Assembly (NCBI GenBank): GCA_963836015.1
Contig: CAWIIF010000015.1
Location: 992,001-1,056,000 of the forward strand
Length of the DNA stretch: 64,000 nt
Source: CAWCDJ01 sp963836015
GTDB lineage: Bacteria; Acidobacteriota; Terriglobia; Bryobacterales; Bryobacteraceae
Direction of reading: 5' to 3'
The position numbers and the translations under genes were made by a program. Of this stretch, positions 8,637 to 17,634 are shown in pieces (positions within the stretch are counted from its first letter, which is position 1; each line of letters starts with the position of its first letter). Under the pieces are notes generated by a model. The model had not been told where the DNA came from and ran no database searches. It saw only the letters and a list, made by a program, of their open reading frames with translations.

Positions 8637-11600
8637 GTGTCCGGATTTGCGATACGAAACCCCTATTTTATTGTTGTTGCGTGCCTGATCATTGCTGTTC
8701 TGGGTGTTGCGGCGATTAGCCAGATGCCCGTGGACATGTTCCCCGCGATGAACATTCCAGTGGTGGCGGTGGCTACCTTTTATAACGGCATGCCGCCCGA
8801 GCAGATCGAAAACGATATCAGCGGCCGGTTCGAGCGTATGTTCATCATGGGCAGCGGAATCGAACATATCGAATCACGTTCCCTGCCGGGCGTCAGCATC
8901 ATCAAGGTGTACTTCCAACCGGGGACCAACCCGGACTCGGCAGTGACTACTATCTCAAACCTGGCGATGGCCCAGTTGCGGCGCCTGCCCCCCGGCACGC
9001 TACCGCCGGTGGTGCTCAAGATGGATGCCTCCAGCCTTCCCGTGTGCCTCTTGACTTTCAAGGGGGCGGGGCTAAATGAGACTCAGCTGCGCGACATCGC
9101 ACAGTTCAACGTGAGAAACCAGATCGGCAGTGTACCGGGGTCGAGCAGCCCGCCGCCATTCGGCGGGCGCTACCGGCAAATCATGGTCTACACCGATCCG
9201 TACAAGTTGGAAGCGCACCAGCTGAGCCCCATGGACGTTGTGCGGGCCATCAACAACGCCAATCTGATCCTGCCGGCCGGCGACGTTCCGATCGGGTCGC
9301 TGGATTACAACATTTACACCAACAGCCAGCTCGATACCGTCAGCCAGATCAACGATGTGCCGATCAAGATGGTGGGCCAGTCGCCGGTGCGGGTGGCTGA
9401 CATCGGATACGCCAGGGACGCGCAGCAGATTCAGGTGAACGTGGTACGTGTGGACGGGCAGCGGTCGGTCTACACGCCGATCTTCAAGCAGGGCGGCGAC
9501 ACCAATACAATCGCGGTGGTGGACGGCATGCGGAAAGCGGTGGCGCACCTGGTGGACATTCCCAAGTCGCTGGTCACCAAGGTGGTGTTTGACCAGTCGG
9601 TGTTCGTCAAGACGGCCATCGAGACGCTGCTGCACGAAGGCGGCATCGGGCTGCTGCTGACGTCCATCATGATTCTGGTGTTCCTGGGAAGCATGCGCGC
9701 CACAGTGGCGGTGTTTTTCTCGATTCCGCTCTCGGCGCTGGCGGCGTTCCTGGCGCTTTCCCTCGGGGGCAGTTCGATCAACAGCATGGTGCTGGGCGGC
9801 CTGGCTCTGGCGTTTTCGCGCCTGATCGATAACTCTGTCGTGGTGCTGGAAAACATCTACCGGCACCTGGAAATGGGTGAATCGCCGGAGGAGGCCGCGG
9901 AGAAGGGTGGCAAGGAAGTCGCGCTGCCGGTGCTCGCCGCCACGTTGACCACGGTGGTGGTGTTCGTGCCGGTGACGTTTCTCTATGGTGTGAGCCGGTT
10001 CCTGTTCTCCGCCCTGGCGCTGGCGGTGGCGCTGTCCCTGTTCGCTTCTTTTGCGGTGGCGATGACGGTGGTGCCGTTGTTCTGCGCGCGCTTCATCAAG
10101 GCACCGGCGCACCATGGCACCCCCTCCACGGAAGTGGACGTGACGGTGGATCATCCGAAGCCGCGCCGGTCTCTCGGCGAAAAATACAACGTTTGGTTCA
10201 ACCATAAATTCGAGTCATTCCTGAGAGTTTACGACCGGTTGGTAGGAGTGACGCTGCGCCGCCCGGTGCTGACCCTCGTGGCCTTCGGCGGCGCTTTCGC
10301 TGCCACATTCCTGCTGTTTCCACAACTGGGGATTTCATTCTTCCCCCGCACGGACGCGGGCCAGTTCGTCATCAACGTGAAGACGCCGACCGGCACCCGT
10401 ATCGAGATCACCGAAAACGAAATTGCCAAGGTCGAAAACCTGATCCGGAACACGGTTTCGAAGGAAGACCTGGGAATGATCGTCTCCAACATCGGGGCGA
10501 CCCCCGGCTTCTCTTCGCTCTACACCACCAATTCAGGTGTGTCGACCGCTTTCGTCCAGGTCAGTCTCAAAGAGGACCACAAAGTCGGCAGCTTCGAGTA
10601 CATGCGGCGGGTGAAGCAGCGGTTGGATGTCGAGATGCCCGAACTGACCACCTACTTTTCATCGGGAGGACTAGTGGATGCCGTGCTGAACATGGGGCTG
10701 CCGGCGCCCATCGATGTACAACTGGCGGGCAGCAACCTGGTGCGGTCGCACGATATGGCGATGACGATCGCTTCCAAGATCCGAAAAATCCAGGGGGTGG
10801 CCGATGTCTACATTCCCCAGGATATCGACTACCCGGCCTTCCGGCTCAACATCGATCGCACGCGGGCGAGCGAACTCGGCCTCGACCAGCGCGAAGTGGT
10901 CGGCAACCTGATCACGGCGCTGACTTCCAACCAGATGATCGCCCCGAGTTACTGGATCGACCCCAAGACCGGGAACGACTACATGCTGACGGTGCAGTAT
11001 CCCGAGCAGCAGGTCAAGAACCTGAATGACTTGCGGGCCATCCCGCTGCGCGGCGCGGGCGGGCAGCTCTCCACGCGTCTGGACACAGTCAGCACGATCA
11101 GCCGCATTCAGGCGCCCACCGAAGTGGACCACTACCAGCTTCGCCGCACGATGGACATCTATGTGCGTCCGCTCGGCGAAGACCTCGGGCGCATCGCGAA
11201 CTCGATCAACCGGATCCTGGCGAATACTGAAATGCCGGAAGGCATCACCGTAACGCTGCGCGGCATGGTGCAGGGCATGTTCGAGAGCTTCACCCGCTTC
11301 GGATTCGGCCTCTGTCTCGCGATGCTGCTCCTGTACCTGATCCTGGTGGCGCAGTTCCAGTCGTTCATCGATCCGTTTATCATCCTGCTCGCCGTGCCGC
11401 CGGGGGTCATGGGAGTGATCCTGACCCTTTATCTGTCGGGCACAACCTTGAACGTGATGTCGCTGATGGGAGTCGTGATGCTGACGGGTATCGCCGTCTC
11501 GAACAGTATCCTGATCGTGGAGTTCGCCCGGCAGCTTAGAAGGGAAGGGATGGATGTGCGCTCGGCTGTCGCCATGTCGTGCCGCGTCCGGCTGCGGCCC

Positions 11601-11789
11601 GTGCTGATGACCTCGCTGGCCACTATCATCGGTCTGCTGCCGATGGCGCTGAAGCTGGGAGAAGGCAGCGAAGCTTATGCCCCGCTGGCGCGCGCCATCC
11701 TGGGAGGCCTGACGATCTCGGTGGCTCTCACGGTGTTCCTGGTCCCCGCCGCTTATGTGCTGATTTATGATCGACGGAGGGCAGCTTGA
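8637..11789 (+). CDS. RND family efflux transporter permease (AcrB-like)
   Basis: This is an inner-membrane RND pump of about 1050 residues. I place the start at GTG 8637 (MSGFAIRNPYFIVV), because GGGAG sits 6 bases upstream; a TTG at 8604 would add 11 unlikely residues. It shows the usual two repeats of one plus five membrane helices with large periplasmic loops (for example NGMPPEQIENDISGRFE, and SFFPRTDAGQFVINVKTPTG). The TM4 motif reads LIDNSVVVLEN where classical AcrB/MexB have DDAIVVVEN, so the second proton-relay Asp is Asn, as in many non-proteobacterial RND pumps. The stop codon overlaps the start of the TolC gene by 4 bases. Confidence 0.94.
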   Translation: MSGFAIRNPYFIVVACLIIAVLGVAAISQMPVDMFPAMNIPVVAVATFYNGMPPEQIENDISGRFERMFIMGSGIEHIESRSLPGVSIIKVYFQPGTNPDSAVTTISNLAMAQLRRLPPGTLPPVVLKMDASSLPVCLLTFKGAGLNETQLRDIAQFNVRNQIGSVPGSSSPPPFGGRYRQIMVYTDPYKLEAHQLSPMDVVRAINNANLILPAGDVPIGSLDYNIYTNSQLDTVSQINDVPIKMVGQSPVRVADIGYARDAQQIQVNVVRVDGQRSVYTPIFKQGGDTNTIAVVDGMRKAVAHLVDIPKSLVTKVVFDQSVFVKTAIETLLHEGGIGLLLTSIMILVFLGSMRATVAVFFSIPLSALAAFLALSLGGSSINSMVLGGLALAFSRLIDNSVVVLENIYRHLEMGESPEEAAEKGGKEVALPVLAATLTTVVVFVPVTFLYGVSRFLFSALALAVALSLFASFAVAMTVVPLFCARFIKAPAHHGTPSTEVDVTVDHPKPRRSLGEKYNVWFNHKFESFLRVYDRLVGVTLRRPVLTLVAFGGAFAATFLLFPQLGISFFPRTDAGQFVINVKTPTGTRIEITENEIAKVENLIRNTVSKEDLGMIVSNIGATPGFSSLYTTNSGVSTAFVQVSLKEDHKVGSFEYMRRVKQRLDVEMPELTTYFSSGGLVDAVLNMGLPAPIDVQLAGSNLVRSHDMAMTIASKIRKIQGVADVYIPQDIDYPAFRLNIDRTRASELGLDQREVVGNLITALTSNQMIAPSYWIDPKTGNDYMLTVQYPEQQVKNLNDLRAIPLRGAGGQLSTRLDTVSTISRIQAPTEVDHYQLRRTMDIYVRPLGEDLGRIANSINRILANTEMPEGITVTLRGMVQGMFESFTRFGFGLCLAMLLLYLILVAQFQSFIDPFIILLAVPPGVMGVILTLYLSGTTLNVMSLMGVVMLTGIAVSNSILIVEFARQLRREGMDVRSAVAMSCRVRLRPVLMTSLATIIGLLPMALKLGEGSEAYAPLARAILGGLTISVALTVFLVPAAYVLIYDRRRAA

Positions 11790-13066
11790 AGTTCATACGT
11801 TACGCTTTGCTTCTCACCGCGGCGGCCCTGTGCCTGAATGCGCAGGCCCCCATGCATCTGACATTGGCCGAGGCCCAGAGCCAGGCAATTCAGAACAATC
11901 CGCGGTTTTCCGCCGCCAAGTTTACCGCGGCCGCGGCCTACCAGGTTCCGCTTCAGTACCGGGCCGCTTACCAGCCTAGCCTTACAGGCAGTTTCACCGG
12001 AGTGGGAGCCGACAACGGCAGCCGCCTGGCCGCTGGCGGGCTCAACAATCCGGTAGTCTACAACCGCCTCGGGTCGGGCCTGACGGTGGGGCAGATGATT
12101 ACGGATTTCGGCCGCACGTCTAACCTGATGGGCTCCGCCAGGCTGCGTGCCCAGGCGCAGGACCAGGCCACCGAGACCACCCGCGCGCAGATCCTGCTGA
12201 ACGTCAGCCGCGCTTTTTTCGAGGTGCTTCGCTCGCACGCGGTGCAGAAGGTGGCGGTCCAGACCGTGGCGGCGCGCCAGTTGGTTTACGACCAGGTGAG
12301 CGCTCTGGCGCAGAGCAAACTGCGCTCCACGCTGGACGTGAGCTTCGCCAACGTCAATCTCTCGGACGCGAAACTTCTCCAGGTGCAGGCGGAGAACGAT
12401 GTCCGGGCCGCCGAAGCCAACCTGGCCGAGGCCATGGGCCTGCCGGGCCAGCCGGGCTTCACGCTGGAGGAAGAGTCCCTGCCGACGCCAGTGCCCGACC
12501 GTGTGGAGGATCTGGTGCGGCAGGCGCTCAACAACCGCCCCGAGCTGAAAGACCTGCGTCTGGAAGAGAGCGCGGCGCAGCGTTTCACCAAGGCGGAACA
12601 CGCGCTGTATTATCCCAGCATCGGGGTGCTCGGCACGGCCGGATTCGCGCCGGCGGCTTATGAGACGATTGCCAGCCGCTACGGAGCCATCGGGCTCAAC
12701 GTCAATATCCCGGTCTTCAACGGCGGCCTCTTCAAGGCGCGCCAGACGGAAGCGGAGTTGAAGGCCAAGGCTGCGGCCGAGGACGTCAACGACCTCCAGA
12801 ACCAGGTGAACCGTGATGTGCGTGTGGCTTGGCTGAACGCCACTACGGCATATGACCGCATGGGATTGACCAGGCAATTGCTGGATCAGGCGCAGTTGGC
12901 GCTCGATCTCGCCCAGAGCCGCTACAGCCTCGGCCTGGCCGGAATGGTGGAGCTGAGCACCGCGCAGCTCAACCTCACTTCCGCCCAGCTTGCCGTCGCC
13001 AATGCACGCTACGACTATCAGACGCAGCGAGTCACGCTCGATTACCAGGTGGGGATTCTACGGTAA
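11786..13066 (+). CDS. TolC family outer-membrane efflux protein
   Basis: This 426-residue protein has a clear signal peptide (MKFIRYALLLTAAALCLNAQA). Two OEP repeats follow, rich in Ala/Gln/Leu heptads (for example QARQLVYDQVSALAQSKLRS-like and RQTEAELKAKAAAEDVNDLQ), the fold of the TolC alpha-barrel. It starts with TTG at 11786 inside the RND stop codon (TTGA overlap), with GGAGG 5 bases upstream, so it is translationally coupled to the pump. It is the outer-membrane exit duct of the three-gene efflux system, of normal length for the family. Confidence 0.93.
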   Translation: MKFIRYALLLTAAALCLNAQAPMHLTLAEAQSQAIQNNPRFSAAKFTAAAAYQVPLQYRAAYQPSLTGSFTGVGADNGSRLAAGGLNNPVVYNRLGSGLTVGQMITDFGRTSNLMGSARLRAQAQDQATETTRAQILLNVSRAFFEVLRSHAVQKVAVQTVAARQLVYDQVSALAQSKLRSTLDVSFANVNLSDAKLLQVQAENDVRAAEANLAEAMGLPGQPGFTLEEESLPTPVPDRVEDLVRQALNNRPELKDLRLEESAAQRFTKAEHALYYPSIGVLGTAGFAPAAYETIASRYGAIGLNVNIPVFNGGLFKARQTEAELKAKAAAEDVNDLQNQVNRDVRVAWLNATTAYDRMGLTRQLLDQAQLALDLAQSRYSLGLAGMVELSTAQLNLTSAQLAVANARYDYQTQRVTLDYQVGILR

Positions 13067-13124
13067 CGGACCTGTAACATGAGTATCCGATAATGGACTC
13101 GGAGCGCACCTTCGGCGCGTTTTT

Positions 13125-14150
13125 ATGTCCACCCTGTCGCTCACCGTCACAATCATCCTGATTGCGCTCTGCTTCGACTTCCTCAATGGCTTTCACGATT
13201 CGGCGAACTCGATCGCGACGATCGTATCGACTCGCGTGCTAACCCCGGGGATCGCGGTGTGCTGGGCGGCGTTCTTCAACTTCGTATCGGCATTCACCTT
13301 CGGCACCGCGGTGGCGGGCACCATCGGAGAGGGCTTCGTCAACCTCAGCCTCGTGACCCCGTACGTCATGCTGGCGGGGATTCTGGGCGCGATTGCCTGG
13401 GACATCATCACCTGGTGGTTCGGACTGCCGACCAGCTCGTCGCACGCTTTGATCGGCGGATACGCGGGCGCGGCCATGGCGCGCTCGGCCTTCGAGTTCG
13501 GCATCGGCTCCAGTTTTCACGCGCTGATCCCGGGCAAGTGGGTCCCGACGCTGGCCTTCATCGTGATCGCCCCGCTGCTCGGAATGGTGGCGGCGTTCAC
13601 TATGATGGTGGCGGTCTACTGGATCTTTCAGCGCTGGTCGCGCCTCCAGATGGACGTCCACTTCCGCCGCCTGCAATTGCTCTCGGCCGCCGCCCTGAGC
13701 TTTTCGCACGGCACCAACGACGCTCAGAAGACCATGGGGCTGATCACCGGCGTGCTGGTGACCGCGGGTTACCTGAAAGCCTTCCATGTCCCCATCTGGG
13801 TGATTTTCTCCGCGCACACCGCCATCGCTCTGGGGACCCTGTTCGGAGGATGGCGCATCGTTCACACGATGGGGCGGAGATTGACGCCCCTTAAGCCGCG
13901 CTCGGGATTCTGCGCCGAGACCGGAGCAGCATGCGCGATTCTGGTCTCAACTCACTTGGGGCTTCCCGTTTCGACGACTCACTGCCTGGTCGGGTCGATC
14001 GCGGGCGTCGGCTCGGTGCAGAGGTTGAAGGCGGTGCGCTGGGGGGTCGCGCGCGACATCGTGTGGGCGTGGGTGCTGACGATTCCGGCGTCGGCCGTGG
14101 TGGCTTGGGCGGTTTTCGCGCTGATCCGGCTGGTGAATCCAGCGGCGTAA
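13125..14150 (+). CDS. PiT family inorganic phosphate transporter
   Basis: This 341-residue polytopic membrane protein carries both PiT signatures: NGFHDSANSIATIVSTRVL near residue 21 and HGTNDAQKTMGLITGVL near residue 195. These are duplicated halves of the cation-coupled phosphate carrier family (PF01384). The length matches the short bacterial PiT form. PiT genes are often preceded by a PhoU-like DUF47 gene; none is present here. The gene starts 58 bases after tolC on the same strand, and a weak GC stem with a T-run overlaps its start, so whether it belongs to the efflux operon is unclear. Confidence 0.95.
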   Translation: MSTLSLTVTIILIALCFDFLNGFHDSANSIATIVSTRVLTPGIAVCWAAFFNFVSAFTFGTAVAGTIGEGFVNLSLVTPYVMLAGILGAIAWDIITWWFGLPTSSSHALIGGYAGAAMARSAFEFGIGSSFHALIPGKWVPTLAFIVIAPLLGMVAAFTMMVAVYWIFQRWSRLQMDVHFRRLQLLSAAALSFSHGTNDAQKTMGLITGVLVTAGYLKAFHVPIWVIFSAHTAIALGTLFGGWRIVHTMGRRLTPLKPRSGFCAETGAACAILVSTHLGLPVSTTHCLVGSIAGVGSVQRLKAVRWGVARDIVWAWVLTIPASAVVAWAVFALIRLVNPAA

Positions 14151-14180
14151 AGAGCCGCGACCGTCGGGGAGCCGGCAGGC

Positions 14181-15173
14181 CTATCCCGGCCGATAATCGG
14201 GGTACAGCTTGCGCAGGCAGTCGGGACATAATCCGTGGCTGAATTTCGCCTCCGAGTGGGACTCGATGTAGCGCTCCAACTGCTGCCAGGCCCCCTCCTC
14301 GTTGAATATTCTCTTGCAGGAAGCGCAAATGGAGAGAAACCCGTTCAGCAGCTTCACTTCTTCGAGCGCGGTCTGGAGTTGCGCGATCAGCTGCTCCCGC
14401 TCCATGGCGTAGGACTTCATGGGAGTCACGTCGAAATAGGCGCCGGTAAGCCCTGCGACGGTCTGCCGCCTGCCGTAAAGGGGCTCCACGGTAACATCGA
14501 AATAGCGTTTCTTGCCCAACAACGTGATTTCGGTTTCGTCCCGTGCTCCCACCCCGCTGCGCAATACCGTCCGCTTGACAGCCGATAGGTGGGCGGCCTC
14601 TTTCCGATCGAAAATCTCCGTGTCCCTGTGGCCGACAAACTCCTGCCCCAGCCACGCCGGGATCGATGAGTAGATCCAGGTGTAGCGCAGCTTCCGGTCC
14701 TGATTGAAGACCACGACGGGCGTGTGCATCAGGGCCATGCGGAAGTGCTCTTCGCTCTCCCGCAGGTCGGACTCCATTTTTCGACGCTCGGTAGCATCGT
14801 GGATCGTGAGAATTGCGAGAGCTTTCCCGTTCTCGCGTACGGGCCTGAGACTGATATCCGCGGGAAACTCCGTACCGTCCTTGCGCCGCCCCCACAAGTC
14901 CCGCCCCCGGTCCATCGGGCGAATCGTCGGATGCTCGAAGTAACCTGCCCGAAATCGGCGATGCATGGAGCGAAACCGCTTGGGCAACAGGATCTCGACC
15001 TTCTTGCCCACCAGTTCGCTGCGTGGGTACCCGAACATCTCTTCGGTCCGGTTGTTGACCAGACGAATCCCTCCCGTGGAACCAGTAACGATCATGGGAT
15101 CCGGAGCTACGTCGAGGAGTAACTGAAGATACCGTTCAGGAAGGGCCAGCGAACTGAGAGCCGAAGCGCTCAC
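14181..15173 (-). CDS. Double-PAS sensor protein with C-terminal CxxC-CxxC module, no kinase domain
   Basis: This 330-residue protein begins with GTG. PAS domain 1 spans about residues 12-130 (APDPMIVTGSTGGIRLVNNR, then WGRRKDGTEFPADISL and a PAC-like ILTIHDATERR). PAS domain 2 spans about 140-250 (YSSIPAWLGQEFVGHRDTEIF, then YFDVTPM). A short coiled coil leads into a terminal module with CASC at 283-286 and CPDC at 316-319, resembling the small zinc-ribbon-like tail found on some PAS and response-regulator proteins. No histidine kinase, GGDEF or other output domain is present, so the Cys module is probably the output or docking part. It converges with the phosphate transporter gene, with 30 bases between. 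Confidence 0.8.
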   Translation of the reverse strand: MSASALSSLALPERYLQLLLDVAPDPMIVTGSTGGIRLVNNRTEEMFGYPRSELVGKKVEILLPKRFRSMHRRFRAGYFEHPTIRPMDRGRDLWGRRKDGTEFPADISLRPVRENGKALAILTIHDATERRKMESDLRESEEHFRMALMHTPVVVFNQDRKLRYTWIYSSIPAWLGQEFVGHRDTEIFDRKEAAHLSAVKRTVLRSGVGARDETEITLLGKKRYFDVTVEPLYGRRQTVAGLTGAYFDVTPMKSYAMEREQLIAQLQTALEEVKLLNGFLSICASCKRIFNEEGAWQQLERYIESHSEAKFSHGLCPDCLRKLYPDYRPG

Positions 15174-15314
15174 GTAGGGTAGGATTCTTCTGGGTTTCCG
15201 CCGGTCTCTTTAATCCCGGTGAAACAGGTGAAGCCTCATAAGGCTGTGCAGGTCCGGCGGTCAACAGGGTGTCATCGCGATGTAACTCTCCGTGGTGGAT
15301 AATAAATTACCTCC
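15174..15314. promoter_or_regulatory. Divergent promoter region, PAS protein / metallophosphoesterase
   Basis: These 141 bases separate two divergent genes and must hold both promoters. On the plus strand GATAAT at 15298-15303 is a fair -10, 11 bases before the ATG at 15315. I see no convincing -35 and no operator palindrome. Confidence 0.4.
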
Positions 15315-16403
15315 ATGTGTGCCCCAATGAAGCGAATTGCCTGCCTTCTTACGATTCCCCTCCTTCTTCCGCTGGCCCGGGCGGAAGAGAAAGTCGTGGG
15401 CGGTCCCTATGCCGTGAACGTAGGACAAAGGACAGCCACCGTGGTATGGGTTGTCGAAACTTCCCAGGCCTCCATCGGCAGATCGCCCGGACAAGCGGAG
15501 AAGACCAGCCCGGTACTACGCTCCGAGAAAGTTCACTTCTCCGGACTCCAGCCGGGAACCACGTATTATTACGACACCACCGGCCGCGAAGACGGCAAGG
15601 GCTCGTTCCGGACCGCGCCGGCCGCCAAAGATGCGGCTCCCTTCCAGTTCGTAGTCTTCGGCGATACGCGCACGCGCCACGACGTCCATCGCCGTGTGAT
15701 TGCCGCAATCCTGAAGTACGCGTCGCCCGAGTTCATTCTCCACACCGGCGATCTGGTCGCCGATGGCGCCGATTCGGCGCAATGGCCCGTCTTCTTCGAC
15801 ATCGAGCGCGACCTTCTTCGCAAGGCGGCATTCTTCCCCTCCCTGGGCAATCACGAGCGGAATAATGAGCAGTTCTACGATTTCTTCAACGTCACGACGC
15901 CGTACTACTCCTTCGATTGGGCCAATGCCCACTTCATCGTGCTGAACAGCGATATCGGGAATGTCTCGACCAGCGAGGTGGCGCGCGAAAGCTTCTGGAC
16001 CGAGCAGACCCGCTGGCTGGAAGACGATCTGAAGAAGAGCCAGTCGGCCGATTTCCGGTTCGTCATCTGCCACCATCCGCCGATCACCGCGGTTGCGCGC
16101 CGGCAGGGCAGCAACCCGCAGATGACCGCGCTCATCCCGTTGTTCGAGAAATACAAGCTGACCGCCGGATTCTTCGGCCACGATCACAACTACCAGCACT
16201 ATCTTCAACACGGCATTCACTACTTCATCACCGGCGGCGGCGGCGCTCCTCTTTACGATGTCTCCACACCGCCCCAGGGGATCACGCAGAAAGCCGTGAG
16301 CATCGAGAATTTCGTCATCGTGAAGGTGGAAGGCACCAAGGCGCGCGTAGAAGCCATGCAGCTCGATGGCACTCCCATCGAGGTCACGCAACTGGGGCGC
16401 TAG
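15315..16403 (+). CDS. Secreted metallophosphoesterase with N-terminal FN3-like domain
   Basis: This 362-residue protein has a signal peptide (MKRIACLLTIPLLLPLARA) and an N-terminal fibronectin-like domain to about residue 105 (HFSGLQPGTTYYYDTTGRE), as in purple acid phosphatases. A calcineurin-like catalytic domain follows with all metal motifs: VFGDTRTRHD, LHTGDLVADG, LGNHERNN, CHHPPITA and FFGHDHNYQHY. It probably hydrolyses phosphoesters in the periplasm. A second ATG (MKRIAC) 12 bases downstream is an equally good start. Its end overlaps the convergent glycosyltransferase gene by 4 bases. Confidence 0.9.
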   Translation: MCAPMKRIACLLTIPLLLPLARAEEKVVGGPYAVNVGQRTATVVWVVETSQASIGRSPGQAEKTSPVLRSEKVHFSGLQPGTTYYYDTTGREDGKGSFRTAPAAKDAAPFQFVVFGDTRTRHDVHRRVIAAILKYASPEFILHTGDLVADGADSAQWPVFFDIERDLLRKAAFFPSLGNHERNNEQFYDFFNVTTPYYSFDWANAHFIVLNSDIGNVSTSEVARESFWTEQTRWLEDDLKKSQSADFRFVICHHPPITAVARRQGSNPQMTALIPLFEKYKLTAGFFGHDHNYQHYLQHGIHYFITGGGGAPLYDVSTPPQGITQKAVSIENFVIVKVEGTKARVEAMQLDGTPIEVTQLGR

Positions 16404-17560
16404 GCCGTGCGCGACCGCAGCCGCCCGCTCTCCCGCAGGACGAACTCCAGCCAGTCCACTGCTTCGAACACAGCGCGGTTCTCGAGCCCTTCTGCATTCG
16501 CCCGGCAGCGGCGATAGATCTCCGGCCGGAGCAGTTCGTCCACCCTTGTGTACACCCGGTCGAAGCTCGCGGTCACCAGCCCGACCTGCCGTTCCAGGAT
16601 CCACTCCGCGTTATAGCGCTCGTGCGCCAGCGTCTTCCGGTTCCGCTCCACGATGACCGGCAGGCGCATGGCCAGCGCTTCGCTGATGCTTCCCGGGCCG
16701 GGCTTGCCGATCAGGAAATCCGACAGCGCCATGTAGTAAGGTACTTCTTGCGTGAAGCCTTCCACCCACATCGGAATCTGCTTCCGCATGGCGCGGATGC
16801 GCGCCGCCGACTCCTCGTGCCGCCCGCAGAGGACGATCAACTGCAGGTCCGCTCCCGGACGGTTCAACGCCTCGGCCACTCGCACGGAATCCATGGATCC
16901 CTGGCCGCCGAAAAGCACCAGTCCGGTAGGCCGGCCCGGGTCCAGCCCCAGGCGGAGGCGTTCCGCCGCGCGATCCACCTCCACCGGCCGGTGGAAACGC
17001 GGATGCAGGATCATGCCGGAGGCCTGCAGGATCCGCGACGGCTGGATCCCGATCGAGCGCGCCTGCTGCGCGGCCTTCTCCGTGCCGCAGATGAAGTACT
17101 GGTCCTGGCGCTCGATCCAGAAATGAGGAGGGTAATCCGCCAGGTCGGTGAGAATCGTAACATACGCCGCGGAGGGGCAGGCGCGGGCCAGGGCCTGGCG
17201 CAGCGCGCGGTTCAGGTGGGGAATCAGCGATACCACCAAATCCGCGGGATTCTCCCGGAAATGCCGGGTCAACACTTCCACCTGGGCTTCGTGGCGCATG
17301 CGGATCAGCAGGTGCATGAGCGGGATCAGTTGCGCCGACCCGGCCGTCCAGCCGCGCCGCAGCATGATGTTGTAGACTTCCTGAAACTCGATGCCAGTGG
17401 CCTTTTGAATGAAGTCGATCGAGTTGAGCAGCCCCTGGATGCTCAGCAGCCGCACATCCCACGGCCGCTGCTGCTCGCGGATCACGGTCTCGAGCGCGAG
17501 CGCCGCGGCGCGGTGCCCACCACCCGAATCGACGTAGATCAGGTCAATTCTCGGCTGCAT
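16400..17560 (-). CDS. MGDG synthase-like glycosyltransferase (GT28-type fold)
   Basis: This 386-residue protein opens DLIYVDSGGGHRAAALAL, the glycine-rich loop of the monogalactosyldiacylglycerol synthase N-terminal domain (PF06925). The C-terminal GT-B domain has LVLFGGQGSMDSVRVAEAL, then FLIGKPGPGSISEALAMRLP followed by ERNRKTLAHERYNAEW, the nucleotide-sugar binding region shared with MurG and diglucosyldiacylglycerol synthases. It probably adds a sugar to a lipid acceptor at the inner membrane; donor and acceptor are not readable. It is a single gene between a phosphoesterase and a cytochrome, with no pathway context. Confidence 0.82.
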   Translation of the reverse strand: MQPRIDLIYVDSGGGHRAAALALETVIREQQRPWDVRLLSIQGLLNSIDFIQKATGIEFQEVYNIMLRRGWTAGSAQLIPLMHLLIRMRHEAQVEVLTRHFRENPADLVVSLIPHLNRALRQALARACPSAAYVTILTDLADYPPHFWIERQDQYFICGTEKAAQQARSIGIQPSRILQASGMILHPRFHRPVEVDRAAERLRLGLDPGRPTGLVLFGGQGSMDSVRVAEALNRPGADLQLIVLCGRHEESAARIRAMRKQIPMWVEGFTQEVPYYMALSDFLIGKPGPGSISEALAMRLPVIVERNRKTLAHERYNAEWILERQVGLVTASFDRVYTRVDELLRPEIYRRCRANAEGLENRAVFEAVDWLEFVLRESGRLRSRTA

Positions 17561-17634
17561 CGGCTTTTACCTATGCAGGAGTATCACCAAAACCACTTCG
17601 ATTCCGTGACGATCCCGTGAAACTATGACGCGGC

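Noticed and set aside
9072..10205. Long minus-strand frame within the RND permease gene
   Set aside because: His/Arg-rich shadow of a conserved gene; no start signals.
13104..13124. Possible terminator (GCGC stem plus T-run) before the phosphate transporter
   Set aside because: Only four base pairs and it runs into the start codon region; too weak to call.
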